Positions 1 through 8,281 of a DNA stretch of 64,000 nt are shown here, piece after piece. The DNA is taken from positions 5,955,001-6,019,000 of the forward strand of contig NZ_JARUBN010000001.1 in the NCBI RefSeq assembly GCF_029626265.1, written 5' to 3'. A program made the position numbers and the translations under genes. This DNA comes from Micromonospora sp. WMMD1102 (GTDB lineage Bacteria > Actinomycetota > Actinomycetes > Mycobacteriales > Micromonosporaceae). Position 1 is the first letter of the stretch. Every line of letters begins with the position of its first letter. The notes beneath the pieces were generated by a model. It did no database searches. It saw only the letters and a program-made list of their open reading frames with translations, and was not told the origin of the DNA.

Positions 1-1
1 G

Positions 2-1312
2 GTCGGGGTGGGCGAGGTGCGGATCTCGCTCTCCGTCGACGGCGGAAAGACCTTCGGGTACGTCCTCGCGGAGCGGACCGCCAACGACGGCGCCGAGACG
101 GTGACCCTGCCGAACGTCGGCGCCAAGGCGGCCCGGATCAGGGTCGAGGCGGTCGGCAACGTCTTCTTCGACCTCAACGACGCCGACCTCGCGCTCCGGG
201 CCGCCCCGAAGGTGACCCTCGACGGGCCGGGCGAGGTGTTGACGGTGCAGTACAGCGACCCGCTGCTGCCCGAGGTGCGGATCACCGCCACCGACCCGGA
301 CGGCGGGCCGGGGCAGCTCACCGCGACCGCCACCGGACTGCCCGCCGGACTGTCGCTGGGCGGCAGGACGCCGGAGGACCCGGACGCGACAGGTGCGGCA
401 GCGGTCTGGGGAGTCGTCGGCAACAACCGGGCGACCCCGGGCGACTACCCGGTGACGGTGACGGTCACCGACCAGCACGGGCTGGCCGGCACCGTCGCCT
501 TCACCGTCCGGGTGGTGCCGGAGGCGGCCGAGCTGGCGTACACCGGCGACACGCTGGCCTCGACCGGCTCGGGCGGGCACGCGGAGGTGCTGCTCCAGGC
601 CACCCTCCGGGAGACGTCGCCGTCCTCCGGCGCCGAGCCGTGGCCGGGTGACGTCTCGACCGCCACGGTGACCTTCGCCGCTGGTGGCCGGACCCTCTGC
701 ACCGACGTACCGGCGCCGCTGGGCACCGACGACTTCGCGGCGGTGTCGAGTTGCCGGGCGACCCTGCCGGCCGGCAACTCCGAGCTGACCGTCACGCTCG
801 GCGGCAACTACGCCGGCAGCACGACGGCCCGGGTCGAGGTGGCCCGGCCGGGCACCACCGTGGTGCTCGGCGGTGGCACGCTGACCCCGAGCCGGTCGGC
901 CGGGGCGTACCCGGTGCAGCCGAAGTCCGCTGTCGACTTCAGCGTGCTGGTCGCGCAGACCCGGCTCGGCGGCACCGGCACCACCACCGTCGGGTTCCGC
1001 TCGGACGGCCGGCGGTACGAGATCCGCGGCGTCGGGCTCGACTCGTTCGGCGTACGGTCCGGCGGCGGCACCGACCGCCTCGACCTGCGCACCCGAGCCG
1101 GCCTGTACGACGTCACCGACCCCCGCCGCCCGGTCACCGTGGCCAGCGGGCTCAGCCTGCGGATCACCGGCACCGACCGGGGCCTGCTCAGCGGTAGGGA
1201 CGGCATCGCGGTCACCCTCATCGACGGCGACCGGCTGCTCCTGTCCACCGACTGGACCGGCCTGACCACCCAGGAGACCACTCTGACCAACGGAACCCTC
1301 CTGATCCTCTGA
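2..1312 (+). CDS. 3' part of a secreted multidomain protein, probably a metallopeptidase or subtilisin-like protease tail (5' end outside window)
   Basis: The reading frame is open from base 2, so the true start lies before the window; the GTG at 8 is internal. The first ~65 residues (VRISLSVDGGKTF, NDGAETVTLP, ARIRVEAVGNVFFDLNDADL) match the short beta-domain that closes the catalytic region of many secreted reprolysin-like metallopeptidases and subtilases. Residues ~85-170 form a cadherin/Ig-like putative-Ig domain (ITATDPDGGPGQLTATATGLP, GDYPVTVTVTDQHG), and the rest is further beta-sandwich material ending in TLLIL. No catalytic motif is present in the visible part, so the peptidase assignment is inference from the domain order. 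A strong inverted repeat that can end the transcript follows at 1435-1500. Confidence 0.7.
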   Translation, partial: VGVGEVRISLSVDGGKTFGYVLAERTANDGAETVTLPNVGAKAARIRVEAVGNVFFDLNDADLALRAAPKVTLDGPGEVLTVQYSDPLLPEVRITATDPDGGPGQLTATATGLPAGLSLGGRTPEDPDATGAAAVWGVVGNNRATPGDYPVTVTVTDQHGLAGTVAFTVRVVPEAAELAYTGDTLASTGSGGHAEVLLQATLRETSPSSGAEPWPGDVSTATVTFAAGGRTLCTDVPAPLGTDDFAAVSSCRATLPAGNSELTVTLGGNYAGSTTARVEVARPGTTVVLGGGTLTPSRSAGAYPVQPKSAVDFSVLVAQTRLGGTGTTTVGFRSDGRRYEIRGVGLDSFGVRSGGGTDRLDLRTRAGLYDVTDPRRPVTVASGLSLRITGTDRGLLSGRDGIAVTLIDGDRLLLSTDWTGLTTQETTLTNGTLLIL

Positions 1313-1434
1313 GCCACCGGCGGATTCCAGGGGCCCTTCCCAACTTCCCAGCGCGAGCTGCTCGGGACCGAGAGGGGCCTCTGGTCCACTCGCCGCAAGA
1401 CGGGTGCGGGCCGGCCGGCATACATCCGGCACGG

Positions 1435-1500
1435 AGACTGTCGAGCTGCCCCGTCTGTGCGCCCACCCCCGGGAGCACAGACGGGGCAGCTCGACAGTCT
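1435..1500. terminator. perfect 26-bp inverted repeat, bidirectional terminator-like
   Basis: Bases 1435-1460 are the exact reverse complement of 1475-1500, with a 14-base spacer (1461-1474). The stem begins AGACTGTCGAGCTGCC. It lies between the convergent protease-tail gene (+) and the small gene at 1553-1801 (-). There is no long T-run, as is usual for terminators in such GC-rich genomes. A less perfect GC-rich hairpin-like stretch (GGGGCCCTTCCC ... GGGGCC) at about 1329-1378 precedes it. Confidence 0.7.
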
Positions 1501-1552
1501 TCACATCTGATACTCCCCAGCCGACCCGCTCGTACCGTGACCGGCCATCAGC

Positions 1553-1801
1553 TCAGCGTCGGCGGGGTACCCAGTGCAGGAAGCGGGTGGTGAGCAGGGC
1601 GGGGTGGACGTCCGGCAACTGTTGCAGGGCGCGGGCGAGGTGGCCGCCGAGATAGACCATCAGCCCGACCCGGTCACCCCGGAACCCGGTCAGCAGTGCC
1701 AGCCGCGCCTCCTGGCACGGCCAGTCGTCGCCGCAGGCCCGGCACCGGTACGACGTCTGCCTCGGCACGTGCCGCCGCCAACGCTCCTCCGGGCCGATCA
1801 C
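1553..1801 (-). CDS. small Cys-containing protein of unknown function
   Basis: An 82-residue protein starting with GTG at 1801. The core YRCRACGDDWPCQEARLAL carries three cysteines (CxxCx5C spacing), followed by LLTGFRGDRVGLMVYLGGHL, a pattern I recognise only as a conserved Micromonosporaceae hypothetical; it is sometimes labelled flavin reductase, without support that I can see. The Cys arrangement suggests a small metal or Fe-S site, but this is inference. It starts 2 bases after the stop of the 108-residue gene at 1804-2130, so the two are almost certainly one transcript read leftward and coupled in translation. Confidence 0.65.
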   Translation of the reverse strand: MIGPEERWRRHVPRQTSYRCRACGDDWPCQEARLALLTGFRGDRVGLMVYLGGHLARALQQLPDVHPALLTTRFLHWVPRRR

Positions 1802-1803
1802 CG

Positions 1804-2130
1804 CTACACCCCGCCGACGCTCTCGGCCCGCCGCACGCGTTCCGGCCGCCGCACCGTCCGGTCACTCCACATCGGATCGCGGGTGTTCCGGGCCCTGGCC
1901 CGAGCCGGCAGCGCCGCCGACGCCGACGGGACCAACGACGTTGCTGACGGCAACGGCGGCAACGGCGGAACCACCGGCAGGTACGGCATCGGGACCAACT
2001 CGATCGAGTCCGGGCAGCGCCAGCGGAATCCGCACCGGCAGTAGCGCCACAGCCGACGCCAGTCCCGCCGGTGCGGCGGCCGTGGACCGGCCAGGATGCC
2101 GACCAGACCCCGACAGAGCCTTCTCATCAC
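1804..2130 (-). CDS. small Arg/Cys-rich protein of unknown function
   Basis: A 108-residue basic protein starting MMRRLCRGLVG at 2130. The conserved-looking centre is WRRLWRYCRCGFRWRCPDSIEL (about residues 24-45) with three cysteines, followed by a Pro-rich stretch (PVVPPLPPLP) and an Arg-rich tail. No known domain. It is the first gene of a two-gene leftward unit with 1553-1801 and is divergent from the XRE regulator at 2383; a 15-bp hairpin lies in the shared upstream region. A DNA- or RNA-binding or metal-binding role is possible but unproven. A second ATG directly follows the first, so the start could be one codon later. Confidence 0.6.
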   Translation of the reverse strand: MMRRLCRGLVGILAGPRPPHRRDWRRLWRYCRCGFRWRCPDSIELVPMPYLPVVPPLPPLPSATSLVPSASAALPARARARNTRDPMWSDRTVRRPERVRRAESVGGV

Positions 2131-2152
2131 GTACCTCCTCGGCTGGCTGGAG

Positions 2153-2191
2153 GGGAGCCGGTCTCAGTGGGGGGAGCTGAGACCGGCTCCC
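2153..2191. repeat. 15-bp inverted repeat in divergent promoter region
   Basis: GGGAGCCGGTCTCAG at 2153-2167 pairs exactly with 2177-2191 across a 9-base G-rich loop. It lies in the 252-base region between the divergent starts at 2130 (-) and 2383 (+). It may be a transcript-leader hairpin for the leftward pair or an insulating terminator; the sequence does not decide between these. Confidence 0.5.
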
Positions 2192-2382
2192 GGTGCGAGT
2201 TCCACCCGGGCGCGAGCGGTCACCGAGCGGTCCTGCTGCTGCCACTCTCGGTGCCCCCACAAGCGCCATGCAACGGTCTAAGCTGATGCATCCCGCGCTA
2301 GTCGTCCCTTTTTCACAATCCACCGGAAACAGTCCGAAGATCGATCGACTTATTGCTCCAATCTGAGACAGGAGGTGCGGCG

Positions 2383-3252
2383 ATGACGGATGTGGGATCG
2401 TCCATCCCGCGCAGGCAACTGGGCCGGATCCTGAGGCAGGCTCGCGAGCAGGCCGGCCTCTCCATGGAGGCCGCCGGCACCGACCTCGAGTGGTCACGCT
2501 CCACGATGTACCGGATCGAGGGCGGCCAGGCTGCGGTCAAGGCGCGGGACGTCGAGGCGATGTGCCGGCTCTACGGCACCTCGGACGAGATGACCGAGGC
2601 GCTGAAGAAGCTCGCCGCCGAGACCAAGGCGAAGGGGTGGTGGCACGCCTACGGCGACACCCTGCCGGCCTGGTTCGAGCTGTACGTCGGCCTGGAAGCA
2701 GCCGCCGCACGCCTCCGCCACTGGGAACCCGCCACGATCCCCGGCCTGCTCCAGACCAGGGAATACGCCGAACACCTGCTGCGGTCGCACCCCGACATCC
2801 CGCCCCGCGAGGTCGGCCGGCTGGTCGAGGTGCGGATCGAACGCCAGAAGATCCTGACCCGCAGGAAGCCCGAGCCACCGCGCCTGGAGGTCATCGTGGA
2901 CGAGGGGGTGCTACGCCGGCAGGTGCCGGGCATGGGGCGGCAGCTCACCCACCTGCACGCCCAGACCGCCGCAGGGGTGGCGAGCGTCCGGGTCGTCCCG
3001 CGATCCGCGCCGCCGAGCTTCGCCCTGACCGGCGGGCAGTTCATCATCCTGGAGTTCCCGTCGATCGGGCTCCGGACGCCCGAGCCCACCACCGTCTACA
3101 GCGAATCACTCACGGGCGCCCTCTACCTCGACAAGCCGGCCGAGGTCGCGACGTACGCTAAGGCATGGAGGTCGCTCGAAGAGGTGGCGTTCGATCTGTC
3201 TCGGTCGGCCGACCTGATAGCCGCGATCGCCAAGGAGATGAGCGATGACTGA
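2383..3252 (+). CDS. XRE-family regulator with DUF5753 sensor domain
   Basis: A 289-residue DNA-binding regulator. The N-terminal helix-turn-helix (about residues 12-65, RQLGRILRQAREQAGLSM ... WSRSTMYRIEGGQ) is followed by the DUF5753 region (about 95-285) with the typical WWHAYGD, PGLLQTREYAEHLL and RRQVPG blocks. I chose the ATG at 2383 because an AGGAGG at 2370-2375 sits 7 bases ahead; the frame is open 10 codons further up without such a site. The stop overlaps the start of the DUF397 gene by 8 bases, the usual Scr1-type two-gene arrangement in Streptomyces and relatives. Such pairs are thought to act in morphological or defence-like regulation; the target here is unknown. Confidence 0.9.
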   Translation: MTDVGSSIPRRQLGRILRQAREQAGLSMEAAGTDLEWSRSTMYRIEGGQAAVKARDVEAMCRLYGTSDEMTEALKKLAAETKAKGWWHAYGDTLPAWFELYVGLEAAAARLRHWEPATIPGLLQTREYAEHLLRSHPDIPPREVGRLVEVRIERQKILTRRKPEPPRLEVIVDEGVLRRQVPGMGRQLTHLHAQTAAGVASVRVVPRSAPPSFALTGGQFIILEFPSIGLRTPEPTTVYSESLTGALYLDKPAEVATYAKAWRSLEEVAFDLSRSADLIAAIAKEMSDD

Positions 3253-3448
3253 CCAGTCCGGTGCCGAGTGGCGCAAGTCCCGCCGCAGCAACGGGTCGGG
3301 CGGCGCTTGCGTCGAGGTCGCCGACAACCTGCCCGGCGTCGTGCTCGTCCGGGACACCAAGGACCGCGAGGGTGGCACCCTGACGTTCGCCCCGGCGACC
3401 TGGAGCGCCTTCGTCGACTTCGCGAAGCAGGCTCCGGTCGAGGGATGA
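3245..3448 (+). CDS. DUF397 protein, partner of the upstream XRE regulator
   Basis: 67 residues with the DUF397 signature: WRKSRRSNGSGGACVEVA near the N-terminus, VLVRDTKDREGG in the middle, then LTFAPATWSAFVDFAK. The ATG overlaps the last codons of the XRE gene (8-base overlap), so translation is coupled. Family members are small partners of DUF5753 regulators, proposed to form antitoxin/toxin-like or anti-regulator pairs (compare Scr1/Scr2). This one is the first of three DUF397 genes in the window. Confidence 0.88.
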   Translation: MTDQSGAEWRKSRRSNGSGGACVEVADNLPGVVLVRDTKDREGGTLTFAPATWSAFVDFAKQAPVEG

Positions 3449-3476
3449 CGGGGGCCGGGGTGGGTACCCGATCGGG

Positions 3477-3950
3477 ATGAAGACGTCCACCCTCGTCGGG
3501 ACCGGGCTGGCGACCGCGGCCACCGCCGCCGCCGGCTCGATCGCCACCGACCCGAACTCCGCCTGGTACCGGTCGCTGGACAAGCCGGCATGGCAGCCGC
3601 CGCCAGTGGCGTTCCCCGTCGTCTGGACCCCGCTCTACGCCTCGATCGCGTTCGCCGCCGCCCGCGCCCTGGACGCGACAAGCAGTGCCGCGCAGCGTCG
3701 CGGGCTTCGCCGGGCGTACGCGATCGATCTGGTCCTGAACGCCGGTTGGACGGCGCTCTTCTTCCGGGCCCACCGGCCCCGGCTCGCCCTGGCCGAGCTG
3801 GTCCTGTTGAACGCCGCCAACGCTGCGCTGCTGCGCCGGGCCTGGCGGGCGGACCGGGTGGCCGGGGCCACTCTGCTGCCCTACCTGGCCTGGACCGGCT
3901 TCGCCACCGCCCTGAACACCGCGATCGCGCTCCGCAACCCGGGCCGCTGA
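3477..3950 (+). CDS. TspO/MBR family membrane protein
   Basis: 157 residues with five predicted hydrophobic segments. Family hallmarks are visible: WYRSLDKPAWQPPPVAFPVVWTPLY near residues 30-57, the LNAGWTALFF segment near 95, and LLPYLAWTGFATALN at the C-terminal end. TspO proteins bind tetrapyrroles and act in stress or porphyrin handling in the membrane. The ATG at 3477 begins 29 bases after the DUF397 gene and has only a weak upstream GGGA, so it may have its own promoter. Confidence 0.85.
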   Translation: MKTSTLVGTGLATAATAAAGSIATDPNSAWYRSLDKPAWQPPPVAFPVVWTPLYASIAFAAARALDATSSAAQRRGLRRAYAIDLVLNAGWTALFFRAHRPRLALAELVLLNAANAALLRRAWRADRVAGATLLPYLAWTGFATALNTAIALRNPGR

Positions 3951-4090
3951 CCCGGACCGCCGAACCGGGCCACCGAACCGGACCGCCGAACCGGGCGCTG
4001 ACCTGGTCGGAACCGGTCGACGGCTGCCCGGCGTACCAGGAATTGGGCAGCAGGGGCCGGCGCGGGCCGGCATCGGGTATGGTTCGCTGC

Positions 4091-4150
4091 GTGACGCGGT
4101 CGTATCGATGGTTTAGTCAGCCGGCTCAGGAGCCGGTGACTCGGCCATGA
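4091..4150 (+). CDS. leader peptide rich in Tyr/Trp/Phe for attenuation of the DAHP synthase gene
   Basis: A 19-codon open frame, VTRSYRWFSQPAQEPVTRP, from GTG 4091 to TGA 4148-4150; an in-frame ATG at 4079 is an alternative start. Tyr (4103), Trp (4109) and Phe (4112) codons lie within four positions, which are exactly the end products of the shikimate branch that DAHP synthase feeds. A TATGGT box at 4078-4083 lies 7 bases before the GTG, fitting a leaderless transcript. An intrinsic terminator (4184-4209) and the DAHP synthase start (4280) follow. Ribosome stalling at these codons would report shortage of charged aromatic tRNAs. The peptide is read directly; the mechanism is inferred from trp- and aro-type leaders. 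Confidence 0.8.
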   Translation: MTRSYRWFSQPAQEPVTRP

Positions 4151-4209
4151 CCTGACGTCACCAGAATCCAGCAGAGCCGGCTGAAGCAGGGACATCGTCC
4201 CTGCTTTTT
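4118..4209 (+). promoter_or_regulatory. aromatic amino acid attenuator: alternative hairpins plus intrinsic terminator
   Basis: The terminator is a 10-bp stem, AAGCAGGGAC (4184-4193) with 4197-4206, a 3-base loop and a T-run (4205-4209). Just upstream, 4174-4183 (GAGCCGGCTG) is the exact complement of 4118-4127, which lies within the leader frame directly after the Phe-Ser codons. 4118-4127 can also take part in a local 7-bp hairpin (4121-4127 with 4130-4136). A third copy of the 4118-4127 sequence lies at 4219-4228, beyond the terminator, giving 4174-4183 a second possible partner. These mutually exclusive pairings are what ribosome-controlled attenuation needs, though which pairing is the antiterminator is not proven from sequence. 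Confidence 0.75.
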
Positions 4210-4279
4210 CCATGTGACCAGCCGGCTCGGCTCCCGGGTGCCGGCCCCGGGGCGGCGGTCGGCAGAGGGAGCCTCGACG

Positions 4280-5371
4280 ATGACCACCACCGGAATGGGC
4301 CGGGTCAGCGACCAACGCATCGACCGGGTCGTGCCGCTGACCACCCCGGCGCTGCTGCACCACGAACTGCCGCTGGGCGAGGCGTTGGCCAGCGCCGTGC
4401 TGGACGGCCGACGATCCGTCGCCCGGGTGCTCGACCGGGCCGACGACCGGCTGCTGGTCGTGGTCGGGCCGTGCTCGGTGCACGATCCGGCGGCGGCCCT
4501 CGACTACGCCCGGCGGCTGCGGGTGGCGGCGGCCGAGCACGCCGAGGACCTGCTGGTGGTGATGCGGGTCTACTTCGAGAAGCCGCGCTCGACCGTCGGC
4601 TGGAAGGGCCTGATCAACGACCCGGGGCTGGACGGCTCCGGTGACGTGAACGCCGGGCTGCGGGCCGCCCGCGCGCTGCTGCTGGACGTACTCCGGCTGG
4701 GGCTGCCGGTCGGCTGTGAGTTCCTGGACCCGATCACCCCGCAGTACATCGCCGACACGGTGGCCTGGGGTGCCATCGGCGCCCGTACCGTGGAGAGCCA
4801 GGTGCACCGGCAGCTCTCCTCCGGGCTCTCCATGCCGATCGGGATGAAGAACCGTCCGGACGGCAGCGTCGGCACGGCTGTCGACGCGATCCGGGCGGCC
4901 GGGGTGCCGCACGTCTTCCCCGGCATCGACGTCTCCGGCGCTCCGGCGATCATGCACACCCGGGGCAACGCCGACTGCCACCTGGTGCTGCGCGGCGGCC
5001 GGGGCGAGCCCAACTACGACGCCGAGTCGGTGGGGCGGTCGCTGGCGCTGCTCCGGGCGGCCGGGCTGCCCGAGCGGCTGGTGATCGACGCGAGCCACGA
5101 CAACAGCGGCAAGGACCACCGCCGGCAGCCCGTCGTCGCCGCCGACGTCGCCCGGCAGATGGCCGACGGCCAGCGCGGCATCGTCGGGGTGATGTTGGAG
5201 TCCTTCCTGGTGCCGGGCCGGCAGGACCTCGACCCGACCCGGCCGCTGGAGTACGGGCAGTCGATCACCGACGCCTGCCTCGGCTGGCCGGAGACCGAGC
5301 AGGTGCTGGCGGACCTGTCGGCGGCGGTCCGGGCCCGGCGGGTGGCGGCACCTGCCGGTAACCCCCACTGA
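4280..5371 (+). CDS. aroF: class I 3-deoxy-7-phosphoheptulonate (DAHP) synthase
   Basis: 363 residues. Condenses phosphoenolpyruvate with erythrose 4-phosphate, the first step of the shikimate pathway, in the cytoplasm. Signatures of the AroFGH (type I alpha) family are VVVGPCSVHDP (residues 60-70, metal-ligand Cys65), ARTVESQVHRQLSSG (168-182) and IDASHDNSGKD (269-279). Length matches the ~350-residue family. ATG 4280 is preferred over the open GTG at 4214 because GAGGGAG lies about 8 bases ahead and the GTG falls directly behind the terminator. Expression is probably controlled by the Tyr/Trp/Phe leader attenuator at 4091-4209. The paralogue letter (aroF/G/H) is conventional only. Confidence 0.93.
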   Translation: MTTTGMGRVSDQRIDRVVPLTTPALLHHELPLGEALASAVLDGRRSVARVLDRADDRLLVVVGPCSVHDPAAALDYARRLRVAAAEHAEDLLVVMRVYFEKPRSTVGWKGLINDPGLDGSGDVNAGLRAARALLLDVLRLGLPVGCEFLDPITPQYIADTVAWGAIGARTVESQVHRQLSSGLSMPIGMKNRPDGSVGTAVDAIRAAGVPHVFPGIDVSGAPAIMHTRGNADCHLVLRGGRGEPNYDAESVGRSLALLRAAGLPERLVIDASHDNSGKDHRRQPVVAADVARQMADGQRGIVGVMLESFLVPGRQDLDPTRPLEYGQSITDACLGWPETEQVLADLSAAVRARRVAAPAGNPH

Positions 5372-5603
5372 CCTGCGGGTTCGTCGACCCGACGGGGCGG
5401 CGGCGGAGTCGGCGGCGGGCGTTCCGGGCCGCCGTCGACACCTGCGGGTGTGACGTAGCAGTCAGTTGCGAGATCCACCGCGACGCAACCGTGCCGTTCG
5501 GTGCGGCGTCTGGATCAATAGGGCGAAAGGCGCGCGTACGGTTGTGCTCGCGCCGGCCGCCCCGCCCGCGACCTGCTCCGATCACCCAGAGGTTCACGCG
5601 ATC

Positions 5604-8045
5604 ATGCCGAAATCCCGTCGACGCGGCCTGACCAAGGCCGGCACCCTGCTCACCTGCGCCCTGCTCGCCGGAGTGGTGGTCGCCGGGGCGGCCTTTCCGG
5701 CGGTGGCGATGTCCGGGCTCGCGGCGAAGGCCGGAGCCGACTCGTTCAAGGACCTGCCGACCGAGCTGACCGTGCCGCAGGTGCCGGAGGCGACCCAGGT
5801 CTTCGCCGCCGACAACAAGACCCTGATGGCGACGTTCTACGACGAGAACCGCCAGGACGTCGGGTTCGCCGACATCGCCCCGGCGATGCGGAACGCCATG
5901 ATCGGCGCCGAGGACCACGCGTTCTACCGGCACAACGGGATCGACGTGAAGGGTTTCGTCCGGGCGCTGGTCTCCAACTTCACCGGCAACTCCCGGCAGG
6001 GCGCCTCGACGCTGACCATGCAGCTCGTCCGGATGTCGATCACCTACGGCGCGACCGACCCGAACGACGTGGTCGCGGCCAGCGAGGACACCAACCCCCG
6101 GAAGCTGCGCGAGATGCGGCTGGCGGCGGCGCTGGAGAACAGGCTGACCAAGGACGAGATCCTGGAGCGCTACCTGAACATGGCCCCCTTCGGCCACGGC
6201 ACGTACGGGGTGGCGGCGGCCAGCCGGTTCTACTTCGGCAAGGAGCCGAAGAACCTGACCGTGCCGGAGGCGGCGATGATCGCCGGGCTGGTCAAGTCGC
6301 CGAGTTACTACGACGCGCTGGACACCGACGGCCCCGGCTACGCCCGGACCGTGCAACGCCGTGACTGGGTGATCGGGCAGATGAAGGAGATCGGGGCGAT
6401 CACCGAGGCGGAGGAGGCGGCGGCGCTGGCCACTCCGCTCAAGGTCAAGGGGCAGCGGCCGACGAACGGCTGCACCAGCTCGGTGCACAACGACTGGGGC
6501 TTCTTCTGCGACGCCTTCTACCGCTGGTGGATGGACCAGGAGGCGTTCGGCGCCACCTCCTACGACCGGGAGCGCCGGCTCAAGGGCGGCGGATACCGGA
6601 TCGTCAGCACCCTCGACCCGGCCGTGCAGCAGGCGGCGTACAAAAACGTCCAGCAGTACCTGCCGACCGGGCGGAAGGACGCCCTGATGGTGGCGGCCGT
6701 CGAGCCGGGCACCGGCCGGATCCGCGCCCTGGCCACCAACCGGACCTTCGGGCTGGACGACCCGGCGAAGCCGAAGAACCCGATCTCCAGCAACCCGAAG
6801 CAGAAGGACGCCGGGCTGCGGGCCAGCTATCCGCGTACCACGAACCCGCTGTTGACCGGCGGCGGCGGGGTGCACGGCTACCAGGCCGGTTCGACGTTCA
6901 AGATGTTCACCATGGTGGCCGCGCTGGAGCAGGGCTACCCGCTGAGCCTCAGCTACAACGCGCCGAACCGCTACCCGTCGAAGTACACGGCGGCGGCCGG
7001 CACCGAGTCGGCCTGCCCCGGTACCGAGCGGTGGTGCCCGAGCAACGACAACGAGGGCATGGCCGGGATGCACGACATGTGGAGTGCGTTCGGCCGCTCC
7101 GTCAACACCTACTTCGTACCCCTGGAGGAGCGGGTCGGGGCGGCGAAGGTGGTCGACGCGGCGCAGCGGCTCGGCATCCGGTTCCGGGAACCGGGCGAGG
7201 CCGCCGTCGCCGCCGACCCGGCCCAGGCCGACGGCTGGGGCTCGTTCACCCTCGGCGTCTCGGCCGCCACCCCGCTGGACCTGGCCAACTCGTACGCCAC
7301 GCTGGCCGCCGACGGCACGCACTGCGAGCCGATCCCGGTGCAGGAGGTGAAGGACCGGACCGGCACGGCGCTGGACATCGCCAAGCCGCGCTGCGACAAG
7401 GCGGTCGACCCGGAGGTGGCTCGGGCGGCGGTCGACGCGGCCCGGTGCCCGGTCGGCGACCAGTCGGCGTACGGCAGGTGCCGTGGCGCGACCGAGGCGG
7501 ACGCCCGCCGGGTGGTGGGACATCCGGTCGCCGGCAAGACGGGTACCACCGACAGCGACCGGACCGCGTCCCTGGTGGCCATGACCACCACGCTCTCGGT
7601 CGCCGGCATCATGGCGAACCCGGACTGGCCGGAGACCACCACGAACATGGACCACGACAAGGTCAACCCGGCGGTCTACGAGACGCTCGCCGACGCGATG
7701 AAGGGCAAGCCGAAGAAGAACTTCCCCAAGCCGACCGAGAAGCTGGTCTACGGGGACCAGCGGTCGGTGCCCTTGGTCACCTGCCGCTCGGTCGACGAGG
7801 CCAGCACGATGCTGCGGAACGCCGGCTTCAAGGTCGAGGTGGACCCGAACCGGGTGCCCTCGAACTGCCCCGCCGGTGCGGTCGCCGGCACCGACCCGTC
7901 CGGCCGGACCGTGGCCGGCGGTGTGGTGATGCTCCGGGTCAGCAACGGCCAGCCCGCGGCGGGCGGTCCCGGCAGCGGCCAGTCCCCGGGCGGGGGCGGC
8001 GCGGCCGGGGAGACTCCGGCCGACCGGCCCGGCCGGCGCGGCTGA
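5604..8045 (+). CDS. class A penicillin-binding protein (transglycosylase/transpeptidase) with PASTA domain
   Basis: 813 residues from ATG 5604. An N-terminal membrane anchor (about residues 10-36) is followed by the GT51 glycosyltransferase with catalytic Glu103 in GAEDHAFYRH and the GASTLTMQLVRM block; then the transpeptidase with SxxK at Ser430 (STFK), SVN at 499 and KTGT at 645. A single PASTA domain lies near residues 715-780 (VPLVTCRSVDEASTML), and the protein ends in a Gly/Pro-rich tail. It polymerises and crosslinks peptidoglycan outside the membrane. The frame is open 46 codons further up, but only after the ATG does a typical RRR-plus-hydrophobic anchor begin. It resembles PonA/PBP1 of actinobacteria. 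Confidence 0.93.
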   Translation: MPKSRRRGLTKAGTLLTCALLAGVVVAGAAFPAVAMSGLAAKAGADSFKDLPTELTVPQVPEATQVFAADNKTLMATFYDENRQDVGFADIAPAMRNAMIGAEDHAFYRHNGIDVKGFVRALVSNFTGNSRQGASTLTMQLVRMSITYGATDPNDVVAASEDTNPRKLREMRLAAALENRLTKDEILERYLNMAPFGHGTYGVAAASRFYFGKEPKNLTVPEAAMIAGLVKSPSYYDALDTDGPGYARTVQRRDWVIGQMKEIGAITEAEEAAALATPLKVKGQRPTNGCTSSVHNDWGFFCDAFYRWWMDQEAFGATSYDRERRLKGGGYRIVSTLDPAVQQAAYKNVQQYLPTGRKDALMVAAVEPGTGRIRALATNRTFGLDDPAKPKNPISSNPKQKDAGLRASYPRTTNPLLTGGGGVHGYQAGSTFKMFTMVAALEQGYPLSLSYNAPNRYPSKYTAAAGTESACPGTERWCPSNDNEGMAGMHDMWSAFGRSVNTYFVPLEERVGAAKVVDAAQRLGIRFREPGEAAVAADPAQADGWGSFTLGVSAATPLDLANSYATLAADGTHCEPIPVQEVKDRTGTALDIAKPRCDKAVDPEVARAAVDAARCPVGDQSAYGRCRGATEADARRVVGHPVAGKTGTTDSDRTASLVAMTTTLSVAGIMANPDWPETTTNMDHDKVNPAVYETLADAMKGKPKKNFPKPTEKLVYGDQRSVPLVTCRSVDEASTMLRNAGFKVEVDPNRVPSNCPAGAVAGTDPSGRTVAGGVVMLRVSNGQPAAGGPGSGQSPGGGGAAGETPADRPGRRG

Positions 8046-8097
8046 CGCCGGGTTCCGGGCGCTTGACCCGCGCGACCGGTGGGGCCGGAGATGGGTA

Positions 8098-8126
8098 CGC
8101 CGCCCATGGCGAGGCCATGGGCGGCG
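8098..8126. terminator. perfect 13-bp hairpin downstream of PBP gene
   Basis: Bases 8098-8110 (CGCCGCCCATGGC) pair exactly with 8114-8126 around a GAG loop. It sits 52 bases after the PBP stop. No T-run follows, as is common in this GC range. Confidence 0.6.
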
Positions 8127-8281
8127 CGGTGTCGGTGTGCAGGTCGCCTCTCGGCGAGTGGCACGACGCGGCTCCAGCCGGACGGTATTCCGCGAAGGCA
8201 ATAGGGTGAGGCCCGGGGACACTGGACACACCGACAGTCCTAGTCAACCTCGGATCCGGGTCCGGTGTTCCGTACTCGGTC

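Noticed and set aside
5265..8231. 988-codon open frame on the minus strand
   Set aside because: Antisense to the penicillin-binding protein gene, with no domain and no ribosome site.
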